From Effrenium voratum (Eukaryota > Sar > Dinophyceae > Suessiales > Symbiodiniaceae): a stretch of 64,000 nucleotides of DNA. Both the position numbers and the translations under genes were made by a program. The notes below the pieces were generated by a model. The model made no database searches. It had not been told where the DNA came from and saw only the letters and a program-made list of their open reading frames with translations. Below are positions 18,424-28,087 of the stretch, piece after piece; position 1 is the stretch's first letter; each line of letters opens with the position of its first letter. Where the stretch lies: positions 108,563 to 172,562 of the forward strand of contig CAUJNA010000592.1 in the NCBI GenBank assembly GCA_963377175.1, written 5' to 3'.

Positions 18424-18915
18424 ATGTCAAGTATTGAGGTAGTAGATGTTAATAATGAAACTAAAACAGAAGAAGCACCTGTTAATAATGAAGTCGTTGA
18501 ACAGAATGAAACAGTTAATGAAGAACCAACGCCAGAAGAAGTTAAACCAGAAGAAGTCATTCCTGAACCAAAAGCGAAAGCAAAAGAATTACCAAGAACT
18601 AAAAAAGAAGTTGAATTAGTAGAATGTGAACGATGCTCTAAAAAGATGACATTGAAAAGTTTGAGACACTCACACCCTAAAAATTGTAAAGGGGCAAAAA
18701 CCGAGATGTTCCCAGTCAATCCACAAAAGAACATTAGAAAGATACAACCAGAAGTAAAAGAAGAAATTAAGAATGAGATTAAACAAGAAGTGATTAAAGA
18801 AACTATTAAGAAACCCACGGCAACAGAACTATTAAGCCAACATTATGAAGAACTTAAACAAAAGAAAAAACAAGATAAACAAGAAAAAATAAACAAATTA
18901 TCTTCAATGTTTTAA
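18424..18915 (+). CDS. acidic protein with Cys/His zinc motif
   Basis: 163 aa. Residues 1-55 are almost all E, V, N, P and T (disordered, acidic). ELVECERCSKKMTLKSLRHS followed by HPKNC gives C-x2-C-x11-H-x4-C, a likely zinc knuckle. The C-terminal third is a charged helix (KEEIKNEIKQEVIKETIKK...QKKKQDKQEKINKL). ATG preceded by AGAATATATTAT. Similar acidic-zinc-basic layouts occur among unassigned Polinton-like virus genes; function unknown. Confidence 0.6.
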   Translation: MSSIEVVDVNNETKTEEAPVNNEVVEQNETVNEEPTPEEVKPEEVIPEPKAKAKELPRTKKEVELVECERCSKKMTLKSLRHSHPKNCKGAKTEMFPVNPQKNIRKIQPEVKEEIKNEIKQEVIKETIKKPTATELLSQHYEELKQKKKQDKQEKINKLSSMF

Positions 18916-18945
18916 ATAATCATCTAATTATATTATATATTAATC

Positions 18946-19278
18946 ATGCTTATGAGAAGTCATAGAAATGTAGAATTTAAAAGGGCACCACAAGTTGAAA
19001 GAGTATATGATACTAATGACTTATGGGGCGTTGCTTCAAGAATGAATTATTTTAAACAAATGAAAGGTAATATAGAAGCAAAACAAACACAAGGAGCATT
19101 GATAAAATACAGAAACGATTTAGCAGGAAGCAACAGAACGGAAAGTTATAGAAAGGAATTAGACAGAATAAGAAAAATATTGGAAAACTCACGCTCACCC
19201 GATGGAATACAAACAACAGAACAACTAAATGCAAGAAAGAAACATTTAGAAGAAATGATTAAGAATATTTCAGATTAA
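18946..19278 (+). CDS. hypothetical helical protein
   Basis: 110 aa, basic N-terminus (MLMRSHRNVEFKRAP) then mostly helical with charged heptads (YRKELDRIRKILENS, LNARKKHLEEMIKNI). No domain recognised. Starts 30 bp after its neighbour within the plus-strand block. Confidence 0.55.
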   Translation: MLMRSHRNVEFKRAPQVERVYDTNDLWGVASRMNYFKQMKGNIEAKQTQGALIKYRNDLAGSNRTESYRKELDRIRKILENSRSPDGIQTTEQLNARKKHLEEMIKNISD

Positions 19279-19325
19279 CTTATTTATTATTTAAATAAAT
19301 AAATTATCTAAATAATACATATAAA

Positions 19326-20157
19326 ATGCTTAAATCAATAAATAGATTGAACACAGTAGGATCAGTAAAAGTAGGTTCGTTAAAATCACAATTACATTTG
19401 AGACCTTCTTATGACGAGTTGTTAAAAGAAACATTAGTAGAAGATGAGAATAGACCATCAATTGAAAATGTGATAGACAGAAGGGCAACAAGATACAGGT
19501 TAAATCAATATGGTAGTCAGTTTGATAATAAAGATGCTTTGGATATTCAAAAGAAAGAAGAATTGAGCAGAAGAGAAGAAGCTAAGAAGGAAGCATCGGT
19601 AGGTAGAGGAATATTTGGCGAAATTGGCGATACATTCAAACAACAAATGGCATTTGTAGACGAAAGGTTAATGGAAGTGAACAGACAGAAAGAAGAATTT
19701 GAAGAAAGCATGAGACTTATGTTTGGACAACACGATGAAATGGCAAGTGCTGTATCAAGACAATCAATACCAGAAGGTGTAAGAAGAAGGAGAAGAAGAA
19801 GAACCAGAAGACGACCCTATTGTTGATGAAGAAGAGAAGAAAAAGGGTAAAGACGACGATGATGACCTAAGTAAAGTTGAAGATTTCATAGATGAAATCA
19901 GAGGAAATACACCCTTATATTTAGCAAATGTTCCAATGGAAATGAAACGCATCATTGATAAAATATATAATGTCGGATTAATGAAAGATGATATATACAT
20001 AGAATTCAACAACTTAATTAGCGAATTGATTGAAAGTGAAACCAACGTTAAAAAACAGGAAAACAAAACCAAATTGATAGATTTTTACAAAAAGCATGTA
20101 TATAATAAGTATATGAAAGAAGAAAAGGCATCTTCATCGGGTCAAACACGTGATTAA
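19326..20157 (+). CDS. hypothetical structural-type protein, frameshifted
   Basis: The frame from 19326 ends at 19826 in an arginine run produced by GAA/GAG repeats read in the wrong frame. Shifting by one base near 19780-19800 gives an acidic run (EEGEEEEPEDD) and then LSKVEDFIDEIRGNTPLYL on to 20157, about 275 residues in all. SYDELLKETL near residue 35 matches TFDEMLKEAM in the next gene, so the two share an N-terminal motif. The middle is coiled (ERLMEVNRQKEEFEESMRLMF). Function unknown. Confidence 0.6.
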
Positions 20158-20183
20158 CAATAATTAATCTATAATATTTAATA

Positions 20184-21128
20184 ATGAGTAATACTAAATA
20201 TTATGGATTGAGAAGAAGGAAAACCTTTGATGAAATGCTTAAAGAAGCGATGACACACAGACTGATAATAACAACCATCCCAGAAAAACGGAGAGTAGAT
20301 TTATTAATGAATGAAGTTGATTCTGACGAATTTGATTTAACGAATTATGGCATTAACAAGAAATATATGAGGTTAAACAAAAGTAAATATGATACTGATA
20401 TGTTCCCGGTAATGACACTTGACAAAGCAACACAGTTTCCTATCAGAGAAGTCAAAGAAACACAAACACACCTACCAAATGATAAAGAAACACAAACTGA
20501 TGACATTGATTATACAGGTTTGATTTCAGACGGATTTTCAAAGAGTTTTAAAAGTAATCTTAAGAATAGGGCAGAGGCAGAAGCACAAGCATCCTTATTC
20601 AAACCTATTCAAGATGATGATGATGCTGATGAACCAGATGATGACGACGATGATGATAATGGAAACAAAAAGAAAAGTTTAAACCTGATTAGGATTATAG
20701 AATTTATGTTAAGGTCAGGTTTTAGTGTAGCAGACATAATAATACATATAACTTATCAAACTACATTAACTACTCTACAAATTACTGAATTGACAGCATA
20801 CATTATAGGAAATTCACTAATTACAACTTCTGATATTACTAATGGTATTATGAATTGGTTAAGTAATAATACTGATGAAGAAGTTGAGTTAAACACTTCT
20901 CCCCCTGTTAGCGCTAATAGTTCTCCACCTATCACTGTTAATAGTTCTTCAACACATACTGTTCATTCAACGTCGCGAAGCTCGCGAGCCTCTGGCGAGG
21001 CGTCGTCAGAAGAAAATGCTAATTACGAAATAGCACCGCCGACCGACATTCCTATTCCTACTGATGCTGAAACCGATGAAGAAGATAAGGATAAAGATAA
21101 GAATAAAGAAAAGCAAAATCTAAAATAA
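20184..21128 (+). CDS. protein with two LC8 (dynein light chain) binding motifs
   Basis: 314 aa. The N-terminus RRRKTFDEMLKEAMTHR is shared in outline with the preceding gene. Around residues 90-108 it has VKETQTHLPNDKETQTDD: two KETQT motifs, each a textbook LC8 anchor (K-x-T-Q-T), 11 residues apart. An acidic run (DDDDADEPDDDDDDD) follows, then a hydrophobic helical region (IIEFMLRSGFSVADIIIHIT), a Ser/Thr/Pro-rich linker that includes a GC-rich insert (see 20971), and a charged tail. Tandem LC8 motifs dimerise partners or attach cargo to dynein, so a role in transport of the particle is possible (inference). Confidence 0.65.
   Translation: MSNTKYYGLRRRKTFDEMLKEAMTHRLIITTIPEKRRVDLLMNEVDSDEFDLTNYGINKKYMRLNKSKYDTDMFPVMTLDKATQFPIREVKETQTHLPNDKETQTDDIDYTGLISDGFSKSFKSNLKNRAEAEAQASLFKPIQDDDDADEPDDDDDDDNGNKKKSLNLIRIIEFMLRSGFSVADIIIHITYQTTLTTLQITELTAYIIGNSLITTSDITNGIMNWLSNNTDEEVELNTSPPVSANSSPPITVNSSSTHTVHSTSRSSRASGEASSEENANYEIAPPTDIPIPTDAETDEEDKDKDKNKEKQNLK
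20971..21006. repeat. GC-rich short palindromic insert, copy A
   Basis: About 33 bp (CGTCGCGAAGCTCGCGAGCC...) nearly identical to 23285-23317, with internal CTCGCGAG and TCGCGA palindromes. It is in frame inside the Ser-rich linker of the LC8-motif protein, adding SRSSRASGEAS. Its base composition is unlike the surrounding AT-rich coding sequence. Confidence 0.75.
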
Positions 21129-21198
21129 ACAAATATGAAAGACATAGAGTTAAAACCATCATGAAAATAAAATCATTTTAAATACTTACTTTAAAATA

Positions 21199-21434
21199 TC
21201 ATTTTTCAGGGGTAGAAACTAGGATCAAATTATTGCCTTTGTATTTTCTGTTGTAGTCATTTTTAGGAGGTTGATTTACTGTTCCTTCCTCTTCCTTTTT
21301 TCTATGATACCTTTGTCGGTCAAGTGCCCTTTTTCTTTCAAGAAATTCAGGGTCTTCTACCTTTTTCTGGTGAATAACGCCATCTGTTCCTTAATCTCAT
21401 CAATTGTCAAGTCATCAATATTTTTAGTGCTCAT
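21199..21434 (-). CDS. small hypothetical protein, frameshifted
   Basis: ATG at 21434 encodes MSTKNIDDLTIDEIKEQMA, then the frame hits a stop. A shift near 21375 opens VIHQKKVEDPEFLERKRALD and runs to a stop at 21199-21201, about 78 residues. Charged, with an RKRALDRQRYHRKKEEE helix. It lies opposite the surrounding plus-strand genes, facing the LC8-motif gene. No domain recognised. The region 21435-21578 holds no other gene. Confidence 0.45.
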
Positions 21435-21578
21435 TTTTATCTTAATATATTATGGTAATATTTCTTTAAGTATATTAAGGCAAAATATGAATTAATATAA
21501 ATTCAACAAGGCGAATAAAAGAGTAACACGAAAGACACTTAAGGACATATTAACTATTTTTAATATATAGACTAACTT

Positions 21579-24500
21579 ATGACAAAAAAAACGTATAGAT
21601 ACAAACATTCAAGACCTAAAAAACACAAGAGACAGGAAAAGGGGCAGTATTACCGCTCAAACCCTACAGAAAGTCAATACCATCATTGATTTTTATGAAG
21701 ACCGCAAAATTGTTCAATTTGACACGGCAAACAAATTAATCAATGGCATCATTGCAACAAACGACAAGGAATTGAAGAAAGGACTGAAGCAATATGAAAA
21801 GGCAGTTGCCAAATACCAAAACATAGCACCCATAGGCGAGAGAATGAAACCAACAACTGAAAAGGCAGTCAGAGGCAAGAAACTAGCAACAATCAGGAGA
21901 AGAATTAATGAAAAAACACCCTTACGAAGAATTCAAAGGATGTATAGAGACAACATAACGAAGGACAGAAAAACGATTGTTATTAAATATATTCTTTTTA
22001 CTAAAGACGAAGGACGCGCTACAAAATCCGGTTTTTTTTAGATTGAATGGTATTAAATACTACCCGTTGCTATATCCTAACGTTAAAAGGGCAGGCAACG
22101 TAAAAGCACAGTGGGAGTTTATTACTAATGCTGTTAATGTTAAAATTACAAAGCATTTTGATAAACATAAGTGTCATAAACTGGTGGCAGTGATGAGAAG
22201 CGACCCAGCGTTTAAGAGTTTTACAGATGGCGAGGTTTATAACTACCTTGATTGCATCAAAATAGAAAGCGCCGACTTAGTTGATGAGGACGCAGTAGAT
22301 TATGATATTTTTGATGATGAACTCACCGACGCTAAACATAACATAAGTATTCATCATAGATACATTCAAACCGAATTGAACCCTGACTGCTTAACATTGA
22401 AGGAAGCAATAAAAAAAGGTGAGCATATTGAAAATGAGTGCTGGATTAATACGTTGATGGAACACTACGCGGACACGCTGATGAGGCACAAAAGAACCAA
22501 AAAGAAGAATTTAACCAGAGAGAGGATATTAGAAATCATCAACAAAAGCGATGAAAACTTCAAAAAGCACGGTGCTTCAATCATGCAAATGGATGCTGTG
22601 TTTAAACAGTTTGACATCAAAGCAAGAATTTATGACATTGACAGCAAATTGATTTACAAGCATGATCCAAAAGACTTCTACAGCAAAAAAATGATTACTT
22701 TTAACGGTTTAGTAAAGAACAGTCATATTTACACATTGAACCACGACATGAAAAGTCTTAAAGCAAACCCTAATGTAGAAGACGTCCATAAGCTTAAAAT
22801 CCATAGCAATTATTACATCAGTAGCAGGGAGACACCCATCAAATATAAGATGATTGAAAATTTTGACGACATATTAAGACTCAATGGGGAAGATGAATAC
22901 AAGTTGATATTGAAAGGCAATGATTTAGACAAGGCAGCTTTTGAACTCAAGCAGATAGGATATGAACCACAAATAGGATACACTTCAGGTAGGACAACTG
23001 AAGTCAAAATGGATTTTACGCATCAAATAGGAAAGAAGCAAAAGAAAGTTTATTATTCAATAGTAAACCAGAATTTTGACAGAGACAGAATTGATGAGGA
23101 CATCGCAGTTGACGAAGAAGAGGTATATAATAACATCAGTGAAGAAATGTTTAAATTTAACAGAAAATTGTTGTGCGAAAACTACAAGAGTTATTATAAT
23201 GAAGTTGATGTCCAGATTTTGGATGAATGCAGAACAATCGTAGCACACGGCATGATGAGAAGCAATGTAGGTAAGGAAGTAGAAGTCGCGAATGCTCGCG
23301 AGGCTCTGGCGAGCGTCAATGAAAGATGTAGCATTGACACATGTAAAGCATTTACACATCAAGGAAGCAAGGTTATTTATATCCCGATTTTTAAAGAGTT
23401 TGATGTGTGGAAACCTTACGATCACACTTGCGATTTCAACAGATTTAACAATTACACACTGTATTATGTTCAAGCAAATCAGGGCATCATCTTTTTTAAC
23501 AAAAAATTAATCTGGTGTATGGTAAATACTTAAAAGAATTGGTTAAACGAGGCGTTGTGATGAAAATACTATATTATAAAACACCGTCGCAAGTGTTGAA
23601 GGTAAAATACAAGAAAGCGATAAGCGAATTGTTTAAATCAAACATCAGTCCTGACGAGGAGCAAAACAACAAAATCAAGAAGACAATAGCAAATATTACT
23701 TTTGGACTAATGGAAAAATCATATAACAGAAAGTCAGTGAGTAGGATCTTTGACAATGTAGGACATGCTTTACATCATCAAAGAACCCATGGAGGCAGAC
23801 TGTATGTTTTGGATGATGAAGAATATGAGTGTTTTAATAAATGGCAGCTATTAAACGATGATGAGTGGAGTATTGAACTCTGCGAAGATGAGAGACGATA
23901 CTTCCAACATGTAAATGGTAGTATGACATTTCCTGAATTTGGTATCGATTGCAAAGTTGAAGACGGCAAGACTTATTACAGCGAACGGGGTGGGAAATAT
24001 AGGGAAACTGAAAAGATAAGTAAGACTGCCAAATATTATGTTGTTTGTCTTACCGACCAAAGAAAACTAATGAACGGATTTAGACCGATTAAAGAACTCC
24101 TACTTCAGGGTCATAATTTTGCAATGTATGAAGCATACGAAAAACTTAAAGCAAATAGTATTAAAGTTTATGCGGTGAAAACCGATGCCTTTCATATTGC
24201 AAAGAAAGATGTAAGGAAGGCAAAGAAGTTGTTAGATTTTCATAATGATATTGGAGGTTGGAGAGTAGAAAATAATAAAGTCTATGAACTGGAAACTGAT
24301 TACAATTGGAAATTTAATGAGTTAGTAAAAATACCAACTTTTCAGAATGAAACAATACCAATTGAAGATGAGTGGGATGTTGAAAGCATCTGTAATAAGA
24401 TTATTGAAAAAAGAAGAGTTATGATTAGAGCAAGATTTGCTGGGAGCGGTAAAAGTTTTATAGGCAAGTATATGGAAAATTTAGGATACAATACACTTTT

Positions 24501-25713
24501 CGTAGTGCCTCAAAATATGTTAAAACAAGAGATTGAATGCGAAGCGGTGACAGTAAATGCATTCTTTAGTATTCCAGTTGATAAAGGGGATGACCTACCA
24601 AAGTTTGATTATTCAGATTTTGAATGTATAGTGTTTGATGAGATTTATATGTCCAGTCCTTACATATTGAACAAAATAAGGGTGTTTGCAAATAACAATC
24701 CTGACATCGTAATTATAGGTGCCGGTGATGTCAAGCAACTGCCACCGATTGAACCTTTCACTAATACTCAGAATGCAGGCGAATACATTGACAAATGTGT
24801 TGACATTATTTTTAAATATAATATATGTTTAAAGATATGTAAGCGAGTAGGTGGTAAGGATACAGAAGAAGGAGAAAGAAACAGAAAGAAACTGAATGAA
24901 ATCTATGATGACTTTTGGATTAAAAAGATGGCAGTTGAAGAATGGATAGTTAAGCAATTCAAATTTACTAAAGATGTTATGAATAGTGAAAACAACATAG
25001 CATATACAAATATTAGATGTGAGGCAGTATCCAATGAGATTAGAAAAAGATTAGGTAAAACATGCAAATATGAAATTGGAGAAATCTTAATATGCAGACT
25101 TTACAAAAAGGACAAGGAAGGAAAACTGAATGTTAATATTAGGTGGAAGGTTGTTAATAACGAAGGATACAAGATAACAATACAAGATATTAAGGATGCA
25201 GAGAACATTAGAACACTTGACATTGATATTGTAGATAAGCATTTTAGATATGCCTACTGTGCTACCACTCATAGCAGACAGGGGACATCAATCAGTGATA
25301 ATATGACCATTCACGAATGGAACAAAGATTATTTAGTTTGTAGGGAATGGTTGTGGACGAGTATCACACGAGCGAGGGATTTTAACAATGTCTATTTTTA
25401 CAAGAACAAAGAGGGAGATGAAGATATGTTTAAGAGTTTGGTAATCAACTATTTTAAAAACAAAGTTGAAGGATATAAACAGCAAGATAGAGTAGCAAAA
25501 AGAGAAATAGACGAAGAGCAATACATTGACGAAAACTGGTGCTTAAAATACTTCAAATCCTGTTGCCAAAACTGCGGAATTAAATTTAATCTAGATACAA
25601 GAGGAGGAAAAATAAGTTCTAACTTCACTGCTCAACGTTGTGATAATGAGTTATGCCACACAGTTGAAAACTGCACCGCCTTTTGTGTCTATTGCAATTG
25701 CAGCGCGTCATGA
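21579..25713 (+). CDS. DNA polymerase B-like / SF1 helicase fusion, multiply frameshifted
   Basis: About 1,375 residues if read through frameshifts near 21585 (A8), 21719, 22031 (T8) and 23500-23515. The polymerase part shows palm motif A SIDTCKAFTH (Asp codon 23336), motif B KKTIANITFGLMEK (about 23675-23715, fitting K-x3-N-x2-[YF]G) and motif C AVKTDAFHI (Asp codon 24184), where the usual DTDS reads KTDA. The helicase part shows Walker A GSGKS (24442), Walker B FDEI (24634), motif III GDVKQLPP (24724), motif V TTHSRQG (about 25265) and motif VI TSITRA (about 25360), as in Pif1/RecD-type SF1 enzymes. A Cys-rich C-terminal zinc ribbon (CCQNCG...C...C) closes it. It would replicate the element, probably protein-primed from the TIRs (inference). 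The polymerase assignment rests on three motifs only; the helicase is firm. Confidence 0.75.
23285..23317. repeat. GC-rich short palindromic insert, copy B
   Basis: Nearly identical to 20971-21006. It lies in frame within the polymerase, encoding VANAREALASV, and ends six codons before the motif A aspartate. The same insert in two unrelated genes points to a short mobile repeat tolerated by coding sequence. Confidence 0.75.
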
Positions 25714-25760
25714 ATAATTTTGAAAATGAGTTTTTCAAAATTATTTTATTAACTTAATTA

Positions 25761-26678
25761 ATGAGTTCAACACAAGAAATTATTAAGAGTGTATATTATG
25801 ATAGAAGCGGTTATGGTTCAAAACAAACAACCCTCAAGGATGCTAAGCAAAAAGATAGTAGTATTACAATAAACGATATTAATGAATTCTTTAGTAAGAA
25901 TGTAGAAGAAAAAAGAAAGATGAGAGGTGAAAATAGTTTTATTGCTCCGCATAGTTTCTGGGAATTTCAAGTTGATATGTTTTTCATTTCTAAAAATGAT
26001 TTGGAAAATCAAACATTTAGAATTGGAATGATATGCATTGATATTTTTAGCAAATATATGCATATCGTGCCAATTAAATCCAAGACGCCGCCAGACATTT
26101 TAGCAGGAATGATGGAGAATATCAATAAGATGGGTGGCAAACCGAAATTAATTTATACCGACGAGGAAGGCAGTTTTTTTAATCAATCAGTATTAGATTA
26201 TTTGAAGGAGGAGAAAATTGAATTACATAGAACTAGAGGTCATCCAGCATTTGCGGAGCGTGGAATTCAGACTTTTAAAGATCAACTGTTTAAACGAGTT
26301 GAAGCGGACAAGAAGAATGGAAAGCAGAATATCCAATGGACGGATTATATTTTTGAAATATTATTAACTTACAATAATAAGAATATTCATTCCGCAACTA
26401 AATTTACACCGAAGGACGCAAGAATGAAAAAGAATGAATTTGAAGTAAAAATGAATATTACAATGCAAGCAAAGAAAACTAGAATGTATCCAGAATTAGA
26501 CGTAGGAAGTAATGTAAAAATAATGAGGAAGAAAGGCATAAGCGAAAAGGCACATACCAGTCATTGGTTAAAAGAAGTATTTAAAGTAAAATCAATTGAT
26601 AGTAAATTAGGGCAATCTTACTTTCATTTGGAAGGAAAAACTAATCCTTATTTGAGACACGAATTATTGAAAGTTTAA
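25761..26678 (+). CDS. INT: retroviral-type (rve) integrase
   Basis: 305 aa. The DDE core is SFWEFQVDMFFI (Asp72), KLIYTDEEGSFF (Asp134) and GHPAFAERGIQTFK (Glu166), with HSATKFTPKDA after it, as in Polinton and Ty3-like integrases. The C-terminus VGSNVKIMRKKGISEKAHTS then WLKEVFKV is the SH3-like DNA-binding domain of the family. It would insert the linear element through its TIR ends and make the 5-bp duplication seen here. The N-terminal region lacks an obvious HHCC zinc finger. Frame intact; start 47 bp after the polymerase stop. Confidence 0.93.
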   Translation: MSSTQEIIKSVYYDRSGYGSKQTTLKDAKQKDSSITINDINEFFSKNVEEKRKMRGENSFIAPHSFWEFQVDMFFISKNDLENQTFRIGMICIDIFSKYMHIVPIKSKTPPDILAGMMENINKMGGKPKLIYTDEEGSFFNQSVLDYLKEEKIELHRTRGHPAFAERGIQTFKDQLFKRVEADKKNGKQNIQWTDYIFEILLTYNNKNIHSATKFTPKDARMKKNEFEVKMNITMQAKKTRMYPELDVGSNVKIMRKKGISEKAHTSHWLKEVFKVKSIDSKLGQSYFHLEGKTNPYLRHELLKV

Positions 26679-26687
26679 TATTAAACG

Positions 26688-26727
26688 AAATACAGTTAAA
26701 GAAAAAACGCCTTATAATATTAGTGAA
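26688..26727 (+). promoter_or_regulatory. conserved leader motif, copy 1
   Basis: AACGAAATACAGTTAAAG, AAAAAACGCCTTATAATATT and AGTGAAATG lead into the start at 26728. The same layout precedes the genes at 28088 and 28776: CGAAATA, a short gap, TAAAGAAAAAACrCCTTATA, then AGTGAA and ATG. Likely a promoter with a TATA-like core ending close to the start codon. Confidence 0.65.
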
Positions 26728-27375
26728 ATGTTGTTTAACTATAACAAGTGCGAATGCTGTAAATGCAAAATGAATAATTTGAGTTTAACCTTACATCATA
26801 TACTACCTGCAAATGTATGTAATAAAATAAGTGAATATAATGTACATTGCAATCAATGCTGTATAACAAGAGACCTTGAAAAGTTTTTTCTTGAAGAACA
26901 TAAGGATAAGGGATATACAAAGTTTCAATTACAATTAAAATTCTTTATGCGACACCAAGCAAGATTTCCTATACACTTTTACCAGAAGATTTCCAGAAAG
27001 TCATTTGAAAATGAAATTGATGAATTCTTTAGTAATATAGATTTAATTAGGAGGTTTGGAGGAACAAACGCAATTAAACCATATAAAGCATTTGTCAAAA
27101 AGTACCGTTATTTGTTTGAATGGATTGACTGGCATTTATTAGACAAAGATAAAATAAACGAAGTCTTGAACGAATTTAGAGCAACTAAATATAGTATATG
27201 GTATTACTACAACACTAAATATAAAGTATGTCTATTGTTGTATTTATTCTTTTGGGAATATATTTATTCAATAATAGGAAAAAACAATATCAAATATATA
27301 TACATTGGTGATATAGATAAATATGTAGATTACATATTTGAAGACATATTGCCTGACCATTATTTTAATCCATAA
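26728..27375 (+). CDS. Cys-rich LP-motif protein (possible HNH-like), family member 1
   Basis: 215 aa. CECCKCKMNNLSLTLHHILP followed by CNKISEYNVHCNQC gives CxxC, then HH, then CxxC, which looks like an HNH nuclease core. However, the related products at 27453, 28088 and 28776 keep the cysteine pairs and the LP...I..Y helix but not the HH, so an F-box-like or structural zinc module is at least as likely. The C-terminus is aromatic and hydrophobic (YKVCLLLYLFFWEYIYSII), perhaps membrane-associated. Ends in stem-loop 27371-27405. Confidence 0.55.
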   Translation: MLFNYNKCECCKCKMNNLSLTLHHILPANVCNKISEYNVHCNQCCITRDLEKFFLEEHKDKGYTKFQLQLKFFMRHQARFPIHFYQKISRKSFENEIDEFFSNIDLIRRFGGTNAIKPYKAFVKKYRYLFEWIDWHLLDKDKINEVLNEFRATKYSIWYYYNTKYKVCLLLYLFFWEYIYSIIGKNNIKYIYIGDIDKYVDYIFEDILPDHYFNP

Positions 27376-27405
27376 ACCTTACAATAAAAAATTGTAAGAT
27401 TTATG
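27371..27405. terminator. stem-loop at gene end
   Basis: CATAAACCTTACAAT, loop AAAAA, ATTGTAAGATTTATG: 15-bp stem with one wobble, overlapping the stop codon of the 26728 gene. Same sequence family as the stem-loops at the TIR inner ends. Confidence 0.6.
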
Positions 27406-27452
27406 ATTTCAAAATGACTTGAAGAAATAATAACTTAATATATTATAGTAAA

Positions 27453-27632
27453 ATGAGTGATACAGTCGGTATCAATGCTAAAAATATATTGAAAAACAAG
27501 TTTATGAGTTATAAATGTAAAGACTGCGAAATGCTCAAATTACCAATTGAACGGGGTTTTGCAAATGGCGTTTGTAATAATATTTGTCAATATATGATAT
27601 GCAATAATTGCAATAGAATTATAAAAAATTGA
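27453..27632 (+). CDS. small Cys-rich LP-motif protein, family member 2
   Basis: 59 aa. YKCKDCEMLKLPIERGFANG then CNNICQYMICNNCNRI: CxxC, LP, then CxxC, matching the N-terminal domain of the neighbouring family members. The downstream gene starts 4 bp after its stop. Together they equal the length of a full family member (~190 aa), so they may be one gene split by a stop. ATG preceded by TTAATATATTATAGTAAA. Confidence 0.55.
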   Translation: MSDTVGINAKNILKNKFMSYKCKDCEMLKLPIERGFANGVCNNICQYMICNNCNRIIKN

Positions 27633-27636
27633 TGAT

Positions 27637-28035
27637 ATGAATAACAAAGATATTGATATTATACATAATGAAACTCTTGATGATGATTTAGAAATATTTG
27701 TGTTTATTGAAATGAATAATTTCTTAACTATAGAAGGGTTTGATCATTTATTAGAATGTGATGACGAAGGATATAATAATGAATTTATGTTTAAGTATTT
27801 TTGTATGGTAAAAAGATTATACAATATGTCTTTTAATATTAAACGCTTAAACTATGTTGTATTGTTTAATTTTTTAAATGAGTTTTTAAATGATGAGTAT
27901 AGAATTGACGAACTTAGATATACAATAACACATGCAACTAGAACAATGGGGTTGTTTAGAACAAAAATAGGAAGTAATATTTATAATGAAACAACGTGTG
28001 ATAAAATAATAGAAAGACTTAAACTAATAATTTAG
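27637..28035 (+). CDS. hypothetical protein, possible C-terminal half of family member 2
   Basis: 132 aa, acidic N-terminus (DIIHNETLDDDLEIFVF) and mixed helical body (FLNEFLNDEYRIDELRYTIT). No cysteine motif of its own. It holds the position that the 28414 and 29102 frames hold after their zinc-domain partners. Function unknown. Confidence 0.5.
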   Translation: MNNKDIDIIHNETLDDDLEIFVFIEMNNFLTIEGFDHLLECDDEGYNNEFMFKYFCMVKRLYNMSFNIKRLNYVVLFNFLNEFLNDEYRIDELRYTITHATRTMGLFRTKIGSNIYNETTCDKIIERLKLII

Positions 28036-28039
28036 TTTT

Positions 28040-28087
28040 AGGCGAAATAGTCCTAAAGAAAAAACACCTTATATTAATAGTGAAGAA
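28040..28087 (+). promoter_or_regulatory. conserved leader motif, copy 2
   Basis: TTTAGGCGAAATAGTCCTAAA forms a short stem (TTTAGG/CCTAAA) around CGAAATAGT. It is followed by AGAAAAAACACCTTATATTA, ATAGTGAAGAA and ATG. Matches the leaders at 26688 and 28728. Confidence 0.65.

Noticed and set aside
26728..27375. Firm call of an HNH homing endonuclease
   Set aside because: The HH pair is absent from three related products in the same element, so the HNH resemblance may be chance.
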